From Artemisia argyi (Eukaryota > Streptophyta > Magnoliopsida > Asterales > Asteraceae), in the NCBI GenBank assembly GCA_030686995.1, contig CM060708.1, positions 184,900,126 to 184,964,125 on the forward strand: 64,000 bases of DNA. Direction: 5' to 3'. The notes under the pieces were generated by a model. It was not told the DNA's origin, did no database searches, and worked only from the letters and a program-made list of their open reading frames with translations. The position numbers and the translations under genes were made by a program. This document shows positions 36,126 to 49,195 of the stretch, one piece after another; within the stretch, counting starts at the first letter, position 1, and the number at the start of each line of letters is the position of its first letter.

Positions 36126-36660
36126 TATTTCGCTATTCTAGCGAATTTTATCACATTTTACTATCTTATACCCCCGTTTTTGGCCAAAATTTAAAAATAT
36201 TTTCACTTGCGCTTCAAAATTTTTGTGGTTATCAGTCTGCCATGTCTTAACGACAAAAGGATTGGCTAGTCCAGGAGCAAACGGCTCTTGGTAAAGACAT
36301 CTCAAATCCGTTTATGGCTTGCAATTTTCCCAAAATTGTATGGTAAATCAACTCGCCATATCCCATAAAGCGAATGAGTTGGCTAGCCCGCAAGATTATG
36401 GCTTGTGGTAAAGGCAGTGGAAAATCCATAATTGGTAATCAACTCACCAAGATGTTGACTAGGTCCATCAAGAGTTGGCTAGTCCAGAAGCAAACGACTT
36501 TTGGTAAAGACTAATCAAATCCGTTGACAGCTGGTGGTTTGCTCAAAATCATATGGTTATCAGGTGGACCATAGTTCTTACTTGAAACGATACATCTGGC
36601 TACTCTAGAAGTGATGGCTTTTGGTAAAGAGTTTAAAATCCATTAAGTTTTCAAAACAGT
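36126..36660 (+). other. Athila-E spacer with diverged repeats
   Basis: Between the second and terminal modules, a diverged unit of about 100-120 bases recurs three to four times, with phrases such as GGCTAGTCCAGAAGC and CTTTTGGTAAAGA. No coding capacity. Comparable spacers exist in Athila-D and Athila-A. Confidence 0.55.
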
Positions 36661-36697
36661 TATTGCTAGAGACTAGCAATATTTTAGTGTGGGGGAT
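36661..36697 (+). promoter_or_regulatory. Hairpin plus terminal polypurine tract, Athila-E
   Basis: Nine-bp perfect inverted repeat TATTGCTAG/CTAGCAATA (36,661-36,681, loop AGA), four T, then AGTGTGGGGGAT abutting the LTR start TGATGAG at 36,698. Confidence 0.8.
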
Positions 36698-39600
36698 TGA
36701 TGAGTGCTCAAACACTCATCATTTTTGGTCAAATCTGCAAAACATACAAAAACACTCAGAAATGCATCAAAATACTAAAAATATTTCAAAATTGTGTTTT
36801 ATATGTTTTAGATGCAAAATGAGTAAAAACAAATGAAAAACGTGCAAAGTTTGCAAAATTGGCAGTTTCAGTCCCCCAACTTTCATAAAATTACAAAATT
36901 AGTCCCTGGTCATTCAAAATATGGAAAATTATCACCAAAGGTCCTTTTACAATCATAAGTTGTCATATTTTGTCCTTTGGTGAAAAATTAGAACAGTTTT
37001 GAGACTTTACAATTTTGGTCCCTGGAGTTTCAGAAATTGGCAGATCTGGTCCCTGGTGGGATATTTTTGGATGAAAAATCATATTTGGGTCTTTGGGAAT
37101 TCACATGTGTCACTTTTAATCCCTGGATGAAAATTTTGAGAAAATTACAAGTTTAGTCCCCGGAGTTTGGAAATTTGCAAAATTGGTCCCCGGGTGTTTT
37201 ATTTTGGAAAATATTAATTTTTGTCCATGTAATATTCAAATGTTGTCAAAATTAGTCCTTGTGAATACTTTGTGAAAATTACATTTTCAGTCCCCAAGTT
37301 TCAGATTATTACAACCTTGGTCCTTGTGGTATTTTAAAGTTACAAACAAACGGACCCTTTTGATTATTGACCCAATCCATCCAAAACAAAACAAACCTGG
37401 TCCATGTACACCCCTTATTACTCCACCAGCCCAAACCACTACCCAAGCCTATTCCCATTTTAATAAAACCACCCCAGGTCAAACGGTCAACGAAGCAGGG
37501 TCAAACAAAACAGTCAAACACCCACCATCCCTAACCTCCTTCCCCACTTCCCCCGTTTTCCTGAATCTGTCTCCCCCCTCCTCTCCAAACTCCACCAACC
37601 TCACCAAACCTTCAATTAATTCTTACACCAACCCAACCAACCCCCTCCTCATTAAATTCTCACCAAACCCCACCCAATTGCCAAAAATAAGTTTCCCGCC
37701 AAAAATCATCAAACAGCTCAGATCAAACATAAGGCATCCAACGGCTGAAATTACAAGTGGGAAAGTGAAAGGAACTTCTCAGGGCTTATAAAAGTGAAAA
37801 AGAAATGAAGATGAAGTAGTAGTTAGGGTAGAATTAGCTATAATGTAATTTTCAATTTCGTATTAGTGTAAAAGTGTTTTAAGATTGTGATTTTTCATTA
37901 ACCTTTGTTGTAATCAGCTTACTCTGTGTATGTCAAACTAATTTCAACATTAATTTCAGCATTTCTTTTATGAGTTCAAATTTGGTATCTTTAAGTGAAT
38001 TTGGCATTTCATTTGAAAAGTATTAGAATGTATGGATTTTGGTCCCATTAGACTCACAGAAGCATAGTTATAAGTTTTTAATAACTTAGAAAGTGTCAAA
38101 ACCATGTTTGTTCAAGAAACCTATAAATTCTCAAAAATACAAAATAAATAGTTATAAAATCACAAATCAATGCACAAGAAGATGGAAGCATAGAGCATAG
38201 TGGATTGCCGATGGTTAGGGTACTAGAGCCTCAGGGGAGGCATTAGGTCATGGCTTGGTCCCTTGGTTACATGATCTCAGTCCTGAACCCATTGTGAGTC
38301 ACAAATCCAAGTTTTGCAAAAGTCTTGTTTTTATTGTTATTTATGGTAAGTTAGAGATCATTTAGCTTCTACTCATTGTACTAAATCTGTTTAAAGCTTT
38401 AAATCATTAGTTGTAGCTTAATAATTGCATAGTGTAGTGTATTGATAGTTTTAAGGGAGTGTTTGGTTTAGCCTGTTTACCTAGGTTCTTGGGTGTTATT
38501 GTTGTTGATTGGTGTTGCAGTCTGTTAGTCTAGGTCCAATTAAGTGTAATTAATCATAAAACTCAGGTATCAAGTCACCAATAGTCAAAATCAAGTTTTA
38601 ACTCACTTACTAGTTAACTGTTAAGCATCTAAATCCCAATATCTTACATATCAGTTCATTATTGGTTCTCATTGTTTAATTTAGTCTTATAATACCTTAT
38701 TACATCATATTAAATCATTGGGAATCAGTGGAAGTTCAAATAAGTCAACTTATCAAGTTTTTATAAAAAGTCAAATGAGCATGTTTTAGATTTTCCCAAA
38801 AGTTTAAAGAATTTCCTAGATTTTTGTGTTGTGATTCAGCCTCTGAAATTTCTTGTGTGTAAAGCCTACCAGCTCATCTTTGAGGTCCTATTATCCTTTT
38901 ATTTTTGTGATTTTTCTGCTGGGCCCCACTCTTGATCAAAGTTACCTGCAGGGGTGGCTGATGCCCTGCATCAGTAGATACCATCATACAACCACCACCT
39001 TTGGTGGTGGCTGCAGCCCTCCATAGTGGGTCCCAGTGTTCCGCTCTTGGTTCTTTGCACTCCCAAGGTGGGTGGCTGTCCATAGCACCCAAGCTTGTGC
39101 CCCCAATCAACCTAGTGGGCCCCCTAGACACACCTTAAATCTGTCCCAGTTTTTGTGTTCATATAAGAAAGTAAACTGCTTATTCATGCTTATTAGCTTA
39201 TCCATGGACCATTTTTTGTTGTTTCATCCTCAAACATGTTCACTTAACTCAGTTGTACCAGAATTCATCCTTGTGGGTCCCACTTAAGCCCATTTTAGCT
39301 TACTTCCTCACTCAGTCAACTATAGTCAACTGTCAAAGCTTTTAAGCTCTCAAGTGCTTATTTTTAATTTATAAAAAAGTTGTTTTTACAAAAGTTAGTT
39401 TTTTTTATGTATAAAACAAGTTTCCAAAGAAAAAATCCAGAAAAAACAATTTAATTTTAAGTGATAGTTTCTATTTAATATAATTTAAATTTTAGTTTTC
39501 ATTTTTATATTTTTATTAAGTACTTGGTATTTTTATATTTTTATTGATTACCTTTTATATTAAAGTAATTTTAGTAAATTTCTCAGATTTTTATTTTGTC

Positions 39601-40441
39601 ATTTAGTAATTATTAGATTTAATATTAGTTTTATTAGTAATTAATTAATAATTAAGTTTTAAATAGCATAATTAGTTTTTATAAAGCAAAACCTAGTTTT
39701 TATATTTTTCCTAGCTTTTATATAATGTAAAATAATTTTATAAATTTTCTTATAATTTTTACTGTTCATTTGCAATTTTTTATAATTTAAAATAGTTTAA
39801 TTAGGTAATTAATAATTAATTAGTAATTAATTAATAGAAAAATCACAAAAAGACAAAAATACATATTTTTAGTTTTAAAATTTGTTTTTAGTTATTTTAT
39901 AATTTTAGAAATTTTATTTTCATTTTTCTAGCATTTAATTAATATTATATTGTAATTAAGTATTTTAAATTTTAATAATTAGTATTAATAAGTAATTAAT
40001 TAATATAAAATAATTAATTAGTGTAAAAATTAATTTTATTTTTCTAAAAATTTTCTTTTATCCTTAAGTTTGTAAAAAAGTCATTTTCACCCCCTGTGGG
40101 TTTTCAGATTTTAGTTTTCACTTTTTATTTCGTACGTTTACATTATTTAAAACGTGAACGTACGCGTTTTTAGGTTTTAAACGTTTCTGGTTTTTCCAAC
40201 TTTCCTGTCTTATTCATATAGCTTATTTAAACTATTTCCTTGTAGATTCCTTAGTGTAATCACTCACAAACCCCTTTCTGTCCAGATTCACCCGATCACA
40301 GATCCGTTTTATAACCATCACACCTCGTCGAGACATAACGACCCGGGGAAACCACTATATTCCGCGGAGCATTGACTCTAGACAGTTTGACCTTGTTGAC
40401 CATCACCTGGTCCATTTAGGTTGACCGTTTGGAGTCAATCA
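36698..40441 (+). mobile_element. Athila-E 3' LTR
   Basis: A 3,744-base LTR. It opens with a palindrome (TGATGAGTG/CACTCATCA, loop 6). From 36,860 to 37,330 a loose phrase of the type AAAATTGGTCCCTGG recurs about ten times. A TATAAAA box lies at 37,787-37,793. An AT-rich block fills 39,360-40,080. A 155-codon Pro/Thr-rich ORF at 37,324-37,791 has no family features and is not called. Confidence 0.8.
37787..37793 (+). promoter_or_regulatory. TATA box, Athila-E LTR
   Basis: TATAAAA about 1.09 kb into the LTR, followed by a purine-rich leader (GTGAAAAAGAAATGAAG). A typical promoter arrangement, marking U3 upstream of it. Confidence 0.55.
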
Positions 40442-42744
40442 GAGATCATGTTTATCATTTTCTAGTTTGGAAACCAATTTACCGTTTGACTCAATTAAGT
40501 CATGCATTTGTTTTTGAAGATTTTGTTCTTTGACATACACTTCCTGAAATGACTTTTCAAAGCACTTTTCACGTTTAACTACATTTTGAAAATGTGAAAG
40601 TTGTATTTTATAACATTCAATGTCCTTTTTCAAAACTGCATTTGTTTCTTTCAAAACTGTATTTTGCTCGTCCTTTTTGTGAGTAATAAGGATTTGTTCT
40701 TGAAGTTTTTTGGCCATGACAATATAGTCAAGATCTGGATCAGAAGAAGGTTCATGTTGTTCAACATGATCATGTTTGTCTTGCTCATGAGGATCATCAA
40801 ATGAAACAACAGTGTCATCATCAAATATAACAACTGTGTTTAATTGTTCATCGTCCTGAGAAGATAAAAATGATTCGGATGGAACAACTTGTGCCTTTTC
40901 TGATTCAGAAGCGGAAGGTGATGCATTTACTTGTATTGAGCATGTGGTTAGGTCATTTACCTGTGACAAACCATCAGTTTCAAACACTGGGTCTGAATCA
41001 TTCAACTGGAGTTGTTGCATGTTCGCCATAAGCATCACAACTGCATTGGCTTCAAGATCTTCCATATCATCATCGTTGTAAGCATTAGCGAAGAAACTAT
41101 TCTCTGGTTCAGTGAAAGTTCCTTCCTTTTCATCTTTGAGAGCCATTAGTAATGCCTGCTTGTTAAACTGACTGCCTCGGGTTCTTGGTTTTGGACATGC
41201 TGTTGCAATATGACCTTTTTCGTTGCAGTTGTAGCACCATATCGCATTCCCAGATTCTGTATTGCCATTTGCCACATTGTCATTTCTTCTCTGAGGAGCA
41301 CCTGAATTGTTTCTGAATCCCCCATTGTTGTTGAAACTTTGTCCATACACAGAATTTCCTGAATACCCTCCTGAACCTGAACGTCCAGTATTACGGTTCT
41401 GAATCTCAACCCGACCATCTTGAATGACAGCTTGATTCCTGGTATTTGATGAGGAACGAAGACGGTTGTTAGTCTTGTTTGAGAATTTGCTGAAAGTACG
41501 AGCGATAAGAGCAAGTCCTTGGTTCAACGTATTGACGTCTTCATCATCATCATCATCATCATCTATCTGATTTGAGTAGTACATGCTATCATGGTTGTCA
41601 TATGGAGCAAGTTGAGAAGAAGCCTGTTGCGAGGATGATTCATATGGGACCATTTTGTGTGAGGTTGCAGGTTGCGGGTGACTAAAGTAATTCTGTTCCT
41701 GAACATAAGCATGATTAGACATCAGAGGATGTTCAGCATGAAATTGAGCAACGAGTGCCAGTGGATTTGAAGTAGGTGGTGGTGTATATCCTCCTCGTGT
41801 AGCTCTATCTTTTTCAACTTCAGATTCATAGTGCTTGAGATAGTCATACAACAAACCATATGGATCATCATGAAGATTCTTAGCTTGTCTCACAAATGTC
41901 ACATACTTTGCCACTCGGAACCCAGACTACTAACAAACTTTGTATTGACAGCGATCCTTGGAAGGTGTACTGCATGTCTCTCTAAGTCGTTGACGACATT
42001 GGTGAAATGATGATAGTAAGATTCAAGTGATTCTCCTGGTTCGACCATGAAATTAGTGTATTCCAAGTAAAGTTTAGATTCCATGTCTTCTTTGTTCAGT
42101 TGTGTACCTTCCATAAGGAGATGGACGTGTTCCCATATAGCTTTTGCAGTTGTCTGAGCATCAACACTTCTGAATATGATATTTGGTATTCCTTGAAGTA
42201 TGTAAGACATAGCATACTCATCTGCTTCACGATGAAGGTGTTGTTCAGTAGTGAGTGCAGACTCAGGAACTTGTACAGCAGTTGGAGCTACTGGAGGATC
42301 AGCAGATGGGTCACCTCCAACGTAGTTAATAGGCCACTAAAATGGTCCTTCAAGAATAACTTGTTTCATGTACTTACCATTGGGTTTCTTGAGTTCTATA
42401 AACCTTAAGAATCGACTTGCCCACTGAACATAATTACCTGGTGTAAGCATTGGTGGAGTGTCAATAGATCCTGCTTCATGTCTGGATTGTTGAGTTAAAA
42501 TGACTTCACACATCCTGTCAAACCAGTGAGTCTGTTTTGATGGGAGTTGGCCTTGTTGTTGTGACTTTGGATAGGATTGTTGTATTGGAACCATCTGATG
42601 TTGTTGCATGAGAAGATGTTGTTGTAAGTAAACCGGTTGTTGATAATATTGTGGTGATTGTTGATACTGTTGTTGTTGCTGATGATACTGCTGATTCTGA
42701 TGTTGCTGAGGATGGTTAAAGTTGTAGTACGGTGGTTGAGACAT
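40439..42744 (-). pseudogene. Sire-B gag
   Basis: Copia gag, about 770 codons. Start MSQPPYYNF at 42,744, followed by a Gln/His-rich run (QQHQNQQYHQQQQQYQQ). The gag domain follows (AIWEHVHLLMEGTQLNKED, SKLYLEYTNFMVEPGESLE), then RTFSKFSNKTNNRLR and the zinc knuckle CYNCNEKGHIATAC (about 41,195-41,240), and an acidic then coiled-coil tail. A TAG at 42,337 and a frameshift near 41,910 break it. Its last codons at 40,439 are cut by the Athila-E LTR end, which supplies an accidental stop. The same reading frame resumes at 35,404. Confidence 0.85.
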
Positions 42745-43575
42745 AATGAAACACTTGTGTGAAAAGATGGATCTTGTAGAAGGTATAGGATTTAGCCAAT
42801 TTTCGAAAACTTGTACCACTGTGATTGCGAAACTTTGTGACTTAGGTGATCTCGAAAACTTGCACACTTGTGGAGATTTGCGAAACTTAGTGACTGTAAG
42901 GTGATTTCGAAACTTTTAATCCTTGTGATTACGAAACTTTGAAATTTTGAAATTAAGTGGCTAATTGATTTTTGAAATTTGTGGAAGATGAGTGTTATCG
43001 CGAAACTTAAGAAGTTTGCGAAAAAATGTGAATTTCGAAAAGAGTATGGATTTTCGAAAACACAAACACACGTACAAACTTTTGAAATTGTCCAATTTCG
43101 GAAGTTATCCAAAAGTCGAAGTAATTTTCTTTCTTGTACAAGAAAGAAAATACCGAGTCCACAATCCGTAAGTCGATAGATAGAAATTTCAGGTGATTTC
43201 GAAACTAGGTATGTTTGGTGTTTTCGAAAGTTTGACAGAAATTGTTTTCAAAGAAAGCTAATAAAAAAATTGTTTTTATTTAAAGATTCTTGTACTTTTA
43301 GGAATAAAATGAAGAGATCTTTAAGAAAGTTGAAAACTTGATAAATTTTTCAAAAATGAAAAAGATTTCGAAAATGAGTACAAAAATCCAAATCGAAAAT
43401 TTTGATAAAAGTTTGGAAATTTTTTGTTTGTATTGATTTGTAGCACAAGTTTGTAAGCAAAGATGTGATAAAAACCAAGAAACAAGCAAAAAATTACTAA
43501 AGTTTTAGCAAACAACGATTTAAAAAACAAGTGAATGGGTCGAATTCAATGAAAACAATAACTATACCTTCTTAT
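42745..43575 (-). other. Sire-B 5' leader with CGAAA array
   Basis: Untranslated leader between PBS and gag. At least twelve CGAAA units (TTTCGAAA, TTGCGAAA, TCTCGAAA) occur at 42,797-43,232, matching the array before the third ORF. Short ORFs here have no family features. Confidence 0.65.
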
Positions 43576-43589
43576 GGCGAATGATACCA
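43576..43589 (-). promoter_or_regulatory. Sire-B primer binding site, diverged
   Basis: On the minus strand TGGTATCATTCGCC follows the LTR end by two bases. The first eight bases match the initiator tRNA-Met site used by copia elements, and the rest has diverged. Confidence 0.7.
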
Positions 43590-43591
43590 CT

Positions 43592-43935
43592 TGTTAGGTA
43601 CCCATATTGATTTCACATAAACAAGAATGAGATAGCTATAAGGATTTGGGTGATTAAATGAGTGAGAGAATTGTAAATGCAAGAGTTTCCTTAATATTCC
43701 AAATAACCAACCAAGTTTACAAGAGACCAAAGCATTTTATTTATAGGGAAGGAGCTAGGGTAACACCCCTCTCCTTCCATTCATCATTTCGTGGGCTTTG
43801 GAGGCCCATGGGTTACATTACTTAAGCCTAGTAAACTTAATACAAATTGTAAATGAAAGTAAATAATAACTAAGCAACCTAATATTATTACAAATGACCG
43901 AGACTTGATAAAATAGTAAAACTTCGTTCCCAAAA
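43592..43935 (-). mobile_element. Sire-B 5' LTR, internally deleted
   Basis: A 344-base LTR that lacks 983 bases present in the 3' LTR. The gap falls exactly at one copy of the 9-bp repeat ACAAATTGT, so deletion between short direct repeats is likely. The downstream TATA box is kept; the upstream U3, with the 66-bp repeats, is gone. Its outer end is mutated (CCAAAA for CTAACA). Confidence 0.88.
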
Positions 43936-43940
43936 AAGTG
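43936..43940. repeat. Target site duplication AAGTG, right copy
   Basis: AAGTG after the Sire-B LTR end, matching 8,597-8,601. Joining the flanks recreates a perfect palindrome AGTGCTTA/TAAGCACT in the Athila-A LTR. Confidence 0.9.
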
Positions 43941-46782
43941 CTTATTTATAAGCACTCTTTGACCAAAACTACTGAAACTTTGATCAAATGCTTTTTAGAC
44001 TCAAAGAAGCTTAAATAAGCTGAGATAAGACCAAGAGGAACTCAGAAACACAGATAATTGCTCAAACAGTTCAAATAAGCACTATGGGAATAAGCAGTAA
44101 GCAAGCAAGCAAAGTAATAAGCCAAAACTCAATGAGATAAGCAACTAGGGGCAAAATGGAACTTATATCAACAACAAATCTCAGAATCCTAACTCTAAAT
44201 CACAAATGCAGGCCTGAAACTTGAAATCAGACCTGGTCTAGAACCACTCAATAAGACAAAGCAATTAAGCAGTGCTAATAAGCTGAGAATTGAAAACTTA
44301 TGGGGGCAAAAGTTCACTTGACCTACTAAGATGCAAAAAATACCAACAAAACATATTCCAAATCCAATTCACTAAACTAAATGTTGCCTAGAAGTCTGTC
44401 CAAGAGCTTATGCACAGGGGATCAATGGGTCCAAATAGACAACTTATGATCAAATTTCCAATAAGCAAATGATTTCCAAACTTAAATTTTCTTTTTGAAA
44501 TTGTTTTACTGACTGCTAATCTCTACAAAACAGCAAACAAAATGTATTTCCAACCAAAAGTGAACCTAAAAAGGCTCCAAAAAATCTGTCCAAAAACTGA
44601 GTTCAATTTGTTTGACTTTTTGAATTGACAGAAATTTTGACTCAAATGAATTTTATTGCTAAAATTTAAATGAAAATGTGATATTACTCTAATTTATGAA
44701 TGAAATAAGCTAAGACTACTACTTATGCAACTATATTTAAGACTATGCAACCTAATCTCTTAACTCACTATCTGTTTAAAAGCTAATTTAACTTTTTATA
44801 TAATAATCCTACTAACTTATGCTAGTCTAAGCCTAATTATAACCTAAGTGATGTTTATGCCAAATATACCCTCTGAAACAACAAAAAGACCAGCAAACCT
44901 CACTATTCCAAACACCCTATATGTAACTGTCTAAACTAATTACTCACTCAAATCTTTACCACAGCTATCAAATCCTCAATCTATAACCCAATACTGATCC
45001 AACAATCTCAATGGAACAGAGAAATACAAGTAACAAAAACGAATACCCACAAATCACAGATCCAATATGATGACAGAAATTGAAGCAGAAGTGCTAAATA
45101 AGTATGCAACTATGATGAAATGACAAAATAAGCAACTATAGAATAATATAATTATGCAACAACTACTGAGAAACAGAATTAAGCAACTAGCAACAGATCT
45201 AGAATACTCTTACTAAGATTATGCAATAATAAAATTTAAAATGGAAAACTTACAAAGCAAAATCCCCCTCAGCTCAACTGAGGGGGTTCACTAAGCTTGC
45301 CTGTCTTTATTACAGGCCAATGGACTCCTTTTGGCTGCCTTAACTCCTCAAATTAAGCTGAGCTTATTTAAATAAGCTGAGATTTGACTTTAATTGACTT
45401 TTTTGGAATTTTGAGAATTGACTGACACAATAAGCTCACAACAAACTAGATAGTTAATATAAGCTTATGATAACGGAAAAAACTATTTGAAGCTTAATTC
45501 AAATGAATAAAAACTATTTTGAAATATATATTTTTTAATTTTTTCTGATTTTTTATTTATTTTTTATTAATTTTTTTGATTTATCAATATAAGTGAAACA
45601 GATATTTAAAAGAGATATTAAAACAACTACAAACTACTGATTTAATCTAAATAGAAAGTAAATAATTGCAACTAAAAAGGAAAATTAAGACAATAAGCTA
45701 AACTACTGAATTGTATTAATAATAAGAAATTGAGTACAAATGCTTGAATTTGAATTTACAAATAAGAAAACAGAAAACTAACACAACTTATATTAAAAAC
45801 CTACACAAAAACTACACACCTCAATGACTGAGGATCAGGAAGCTCTCAAGTGTGCTTTCTCATTCTCAATCTCATCCCTTGATTTCAGCTTCATATCTAA
45901 GCAGTAATTGTGGCCTTTGGATCATGTGCCAATGATGAATGAATCCTGTGTGTGCTTGATTATTGGTCCACGTGTCCCTGACATTCTCTGTCATGTGCGT
46001 ATGCTTCTAGAATTAACCAATCATTGGTAATTATTGATTACACGGGGTAATTGGGCGTGTGGAGTTTTAGGGTTCTAGTAACAGTGGTCATTTTCTGGGT
46101 TAAAATGGGATTTGGGGGGCGGTTAAATTAAATTGGGTGTTTTATTAGTATAGGGGTGTTGACCGGTTTTGTTGACCGGGTAAGGGTGCAGGCCGGGTAA
46201 GGGTATTAGGGGAATGGGCTGTTGTTTTTTGGGCTTGGCTATTTTTGGGTTAATATTTAACTTGGATCCAGTTGTTATGGTTTAGTAATAGCTTAGTAAT
46301 TTTAACAAGGACCAAAGTTGTATTTTCTGAAACTGTAGTGACCAAATCTGACTTTCTTCCAAAGTTTCTTCCAAGGTTATTTGTTGTCAATCTCTAAATC
46401 ATGGAGGATGCATGTTGACTTTTCATCAAATATTTCTTCAAAGGACCATTTTTGTAATTATTTGGAAGTACAGGGACTATAGTTGCCAATCTCTCCAAAC
46501 TTGACCAGGGACTAATCTTGTAAATTTATGAATCTCTGAAGATTTCTTATGACTTTTTGAGCTTTCTTTGATCATTAAGCTTCCCCAGCTCCGGCTTTTG
46601 ACCTTTTTCCATTCTCGTGCTCGTTTTTGTCGGTTTCGGCTTGTTTTTGTCCATTTTTCACATATCCGTACCTGCACATACACAAATACAAAAACACACA
46701 TTCTCTTGGCATATTTGGTTAGTATTTGGTGTATTTGGTCTGATTTAAGGCCTAAAAAGGATGTGTGAACAAGCACACATCA
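43941..46782 (-). mobile_element. Athila-A 5' LTR, outer part
   Basis: The outer 2,842 bases of the LTR. On the minus strand it starts TGATGTGTG, forming an inverted repeat (GATGTGTG/CACACATC at 46,760-46,781), as in Athila-E. The motif AATAAGC or its complement is very frequent from 43,941 to 45,480. Loose GGACC/GGGACTA phrases lie at 46,290-46,510. An AT-rich block is at 45,520-45,600. No genes. Confidence 0.75.
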
Positions 46783-46787
46783 CTTAT
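46783..46787. repeat. Presumed target duplication of Athila-A, CTTAT
   Basis: The five bases outside the Athila-A LTR start. The partner copy must lie left of the window, so this cannot be confirmed here. Confidence 0.35.
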
Positions 46788-49023
46788 GCAGGTTACAAAG
46801 TTTATTTTAAATAGGCAAATGTAACCTCTCGTAAATTTCGCTTACGATTAGTAAATGCATACGAATAAATAAAACGATGTTACAATAAATTAACACCATT
46901 TTACGGGTAACAAATTTTTTTTTTTTATGATATGGCTTGATATTGAACCACTACGATAACTGTGATTGACCGTTTACCCAGGAACGATTCTTACACACAA
47001 CCTAGATTGCCTATAATTATTGCGAACGATAAATAATTATATAACGCGTTTATATTTAATAATACGTTTCGTCTAAATAACGTATACTATTTATATATTC
47101 CCCGAACCTACGAAACTTCCCGAGAACGCTCACTAATATTTTTGGATTTCGACACGATAATCGAGACACACTAGGTAGGCCCCCAACACCCTTTGGGCGA
47201 TGGTTACACACTACACAACCAAACGGACTCCTTTTTAATTTCTTTTCTTTCTTTCTGCTGGGCCGAGACCAAACGCAAGCCCAAAAGGGCTTTAAGCCCA
47301 AAATGCACCCTTTGTTATTTTTGTTTTGTTTTCTGCAAGCCACGACACTTCAAACGCACCCTAGTATTTTACGATTCCTACACACAACATACCCATTTCA
47401 TTACACATCTTGGTTTATCTACTACCAAGGAATCACACAAGACCAAAGTATTACCTACATACTATCGTTTACTACTCTAAAAACATACAAAGCAAATGCA
47501 TGATACCATCCATGGAGATAATGCCAAAATGTGGCACAAGGCTTCTTCCATGCCTCCCCTCTTCCCCTATGACAAGTAAATGAATAGGATTAATGTCAGG
47601 AATGTATCACAAGGATACTTGGCTTGTACGCACGCCATTGGACAAAGAATGAGGCACTACTATTTGCTTAACATGGAACACAATCGTTCATGTGATCTTG
47701 CGTATCTATACATATCTTAAAACTCACTATATAACGTCTACATGCAAGCACAAACCTAAACTACACTTATACGTACCATAGCACTAAAAATATTAACGAG
47801 AGAGAAGTGATGGAGGGACGAACGGATTGCTAGGAGAACCACATCTCAAAACGAACCTAGGAAGCAAGGATTGGAGCTATTTGAACCTTGGAGGAACGTG
47901 AAGTGAACCACGAGGCGTTGAACCATATACACGAACCAATTTCATCATTTTACTCCACCTTTTGAGGTGAGGTGAGACTTCAAATCGTTATTTTCATTAT
48001 ATACATATACATATTTCTTGTTTTTGCACGAACACTTTACCTAAATAAAATGAGAAACTAAAACGTAACATGCTTATATTATATGTCGTATTGTATGTTT
48101 ACTAAGTCATTAACGAGTACCTATAATAACATTGAACCTATATTAACAAGTACGTACTAAAAATCACACGTTCCTAATGTTGTTTGAACCTATACGATAT
48201 GCACTAAAACACTTAGTTTATTTTCCAGTTTTATAAAGTTATACGCTTGAGTTTTGGCCTACACTTTGGCCTCGACATTTCTGATTTCAACACACAACCT
48301 ACATATATTTTTACGTATACTAATAACTCTACTAGTAGAGAAACAGGATTGATAAATGTTTGGAGTTAGAAACATCGTTTGTTCACCTAACGAGGCCTAA
48401 AGCAAATCGGATTGAAAACTGTTTTCAGAAAACTTAAAAACCTTAAGTGGGCCGTAAAGCCCAAAAAGCTCATTTTAGCTTATTACGATAAGCCGAGCAT
48501 ATAAGCTCTTTTGAAATGAATTTGTAACTTAAAAATATGGATTACGACAAACCCAATGTACCCCAAAACCCCTTGGATCATAAAACCTTAACGGGCCCTT
48601 AATTTGGATCGTTAAGCCCAATTTTAAGAATAAGCTAATAATAAGCTAATAAGCTGTGAAAATAAGCTCTTCTGCACCCTATGAGCTTATTGAAATAATA
48701 AAAATGCTAAGTTTTAAATTTGGTAATGTTTGGACTATTTTTGCAAATATTCGAGAGTTAGGGACTAAAAATGTAAAGTTTGTAAACTTTGGGTGAAAAG
48801 TATAAAACTGTTTTTCTAAAGGGTATAAACTGTAAATATTGAAACTTAGGGATAATGAATGTAAATATTTAATGTTTGGACTAAAAACGTAAATATATAT
48901 AATTTTTGGACTAACGACGTAAATGTTTTCCATTAAGGGTGAAAAGTGTAAAATTGAGAAACATGAAGGGTTGAATAGTAATATTGATTTTAATAATAAT
49001 TTTACAAATTATATATATTTATA

Positions 49024-49067
<44 letters not shown>

Positions 49068-49101
49068 AATATATATTAAAACAATAAATAATAAACGTAA
49101 C

Positions 49102-49114
<13 letters not shown>

Positions 49115-49192
<78 letters not shown>
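49115..49192. repeat. TA microsatellite in Tekay-F LTR
   Basis: About 38 TA units after a TTA repeat. A shorter TA tract lies 50 bases upstream at 49,025-49,064. Confidence 0.95.

Positions 49193-49195
<3 letters not shown>

Larger units (their letters stand above)
35405..40441 (+). mobile_element. Athila-E, 5'-truncated Athila-type element
   Basis: A plus-strand fragment with about 1.3 kb of internal sequence, three hairpin-purine modules and a 3,744-base 3' LTR (36,698-40,441, TGATGAG...CAATCA). It interrupts Sire-B gag-pol between 35,404 and 40,442. I find no target duplication and no 5' LTR, so the left part was lost. The LTR matches Athila-A in length, AT-rich block and hairpin start but differs in sequence. 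Confidence 0.78.

Noticed and set aside
37324..37791. 155-codon Pro/Thr/Asn-rich plus-strand ORF
   Set aside because: It lies in the U3 of the Athila-E LTR just before the TATA box. Its composition follows local CCA/AAC richness and no family motif is present.
46477..48933. Several ORFs of 60-100 codons in the Athila-A and Tekay-F LTRs
   Set aside because: They overlap on both strands in AT-rich LTR DNA, share no family motif and have no plausible promoter.
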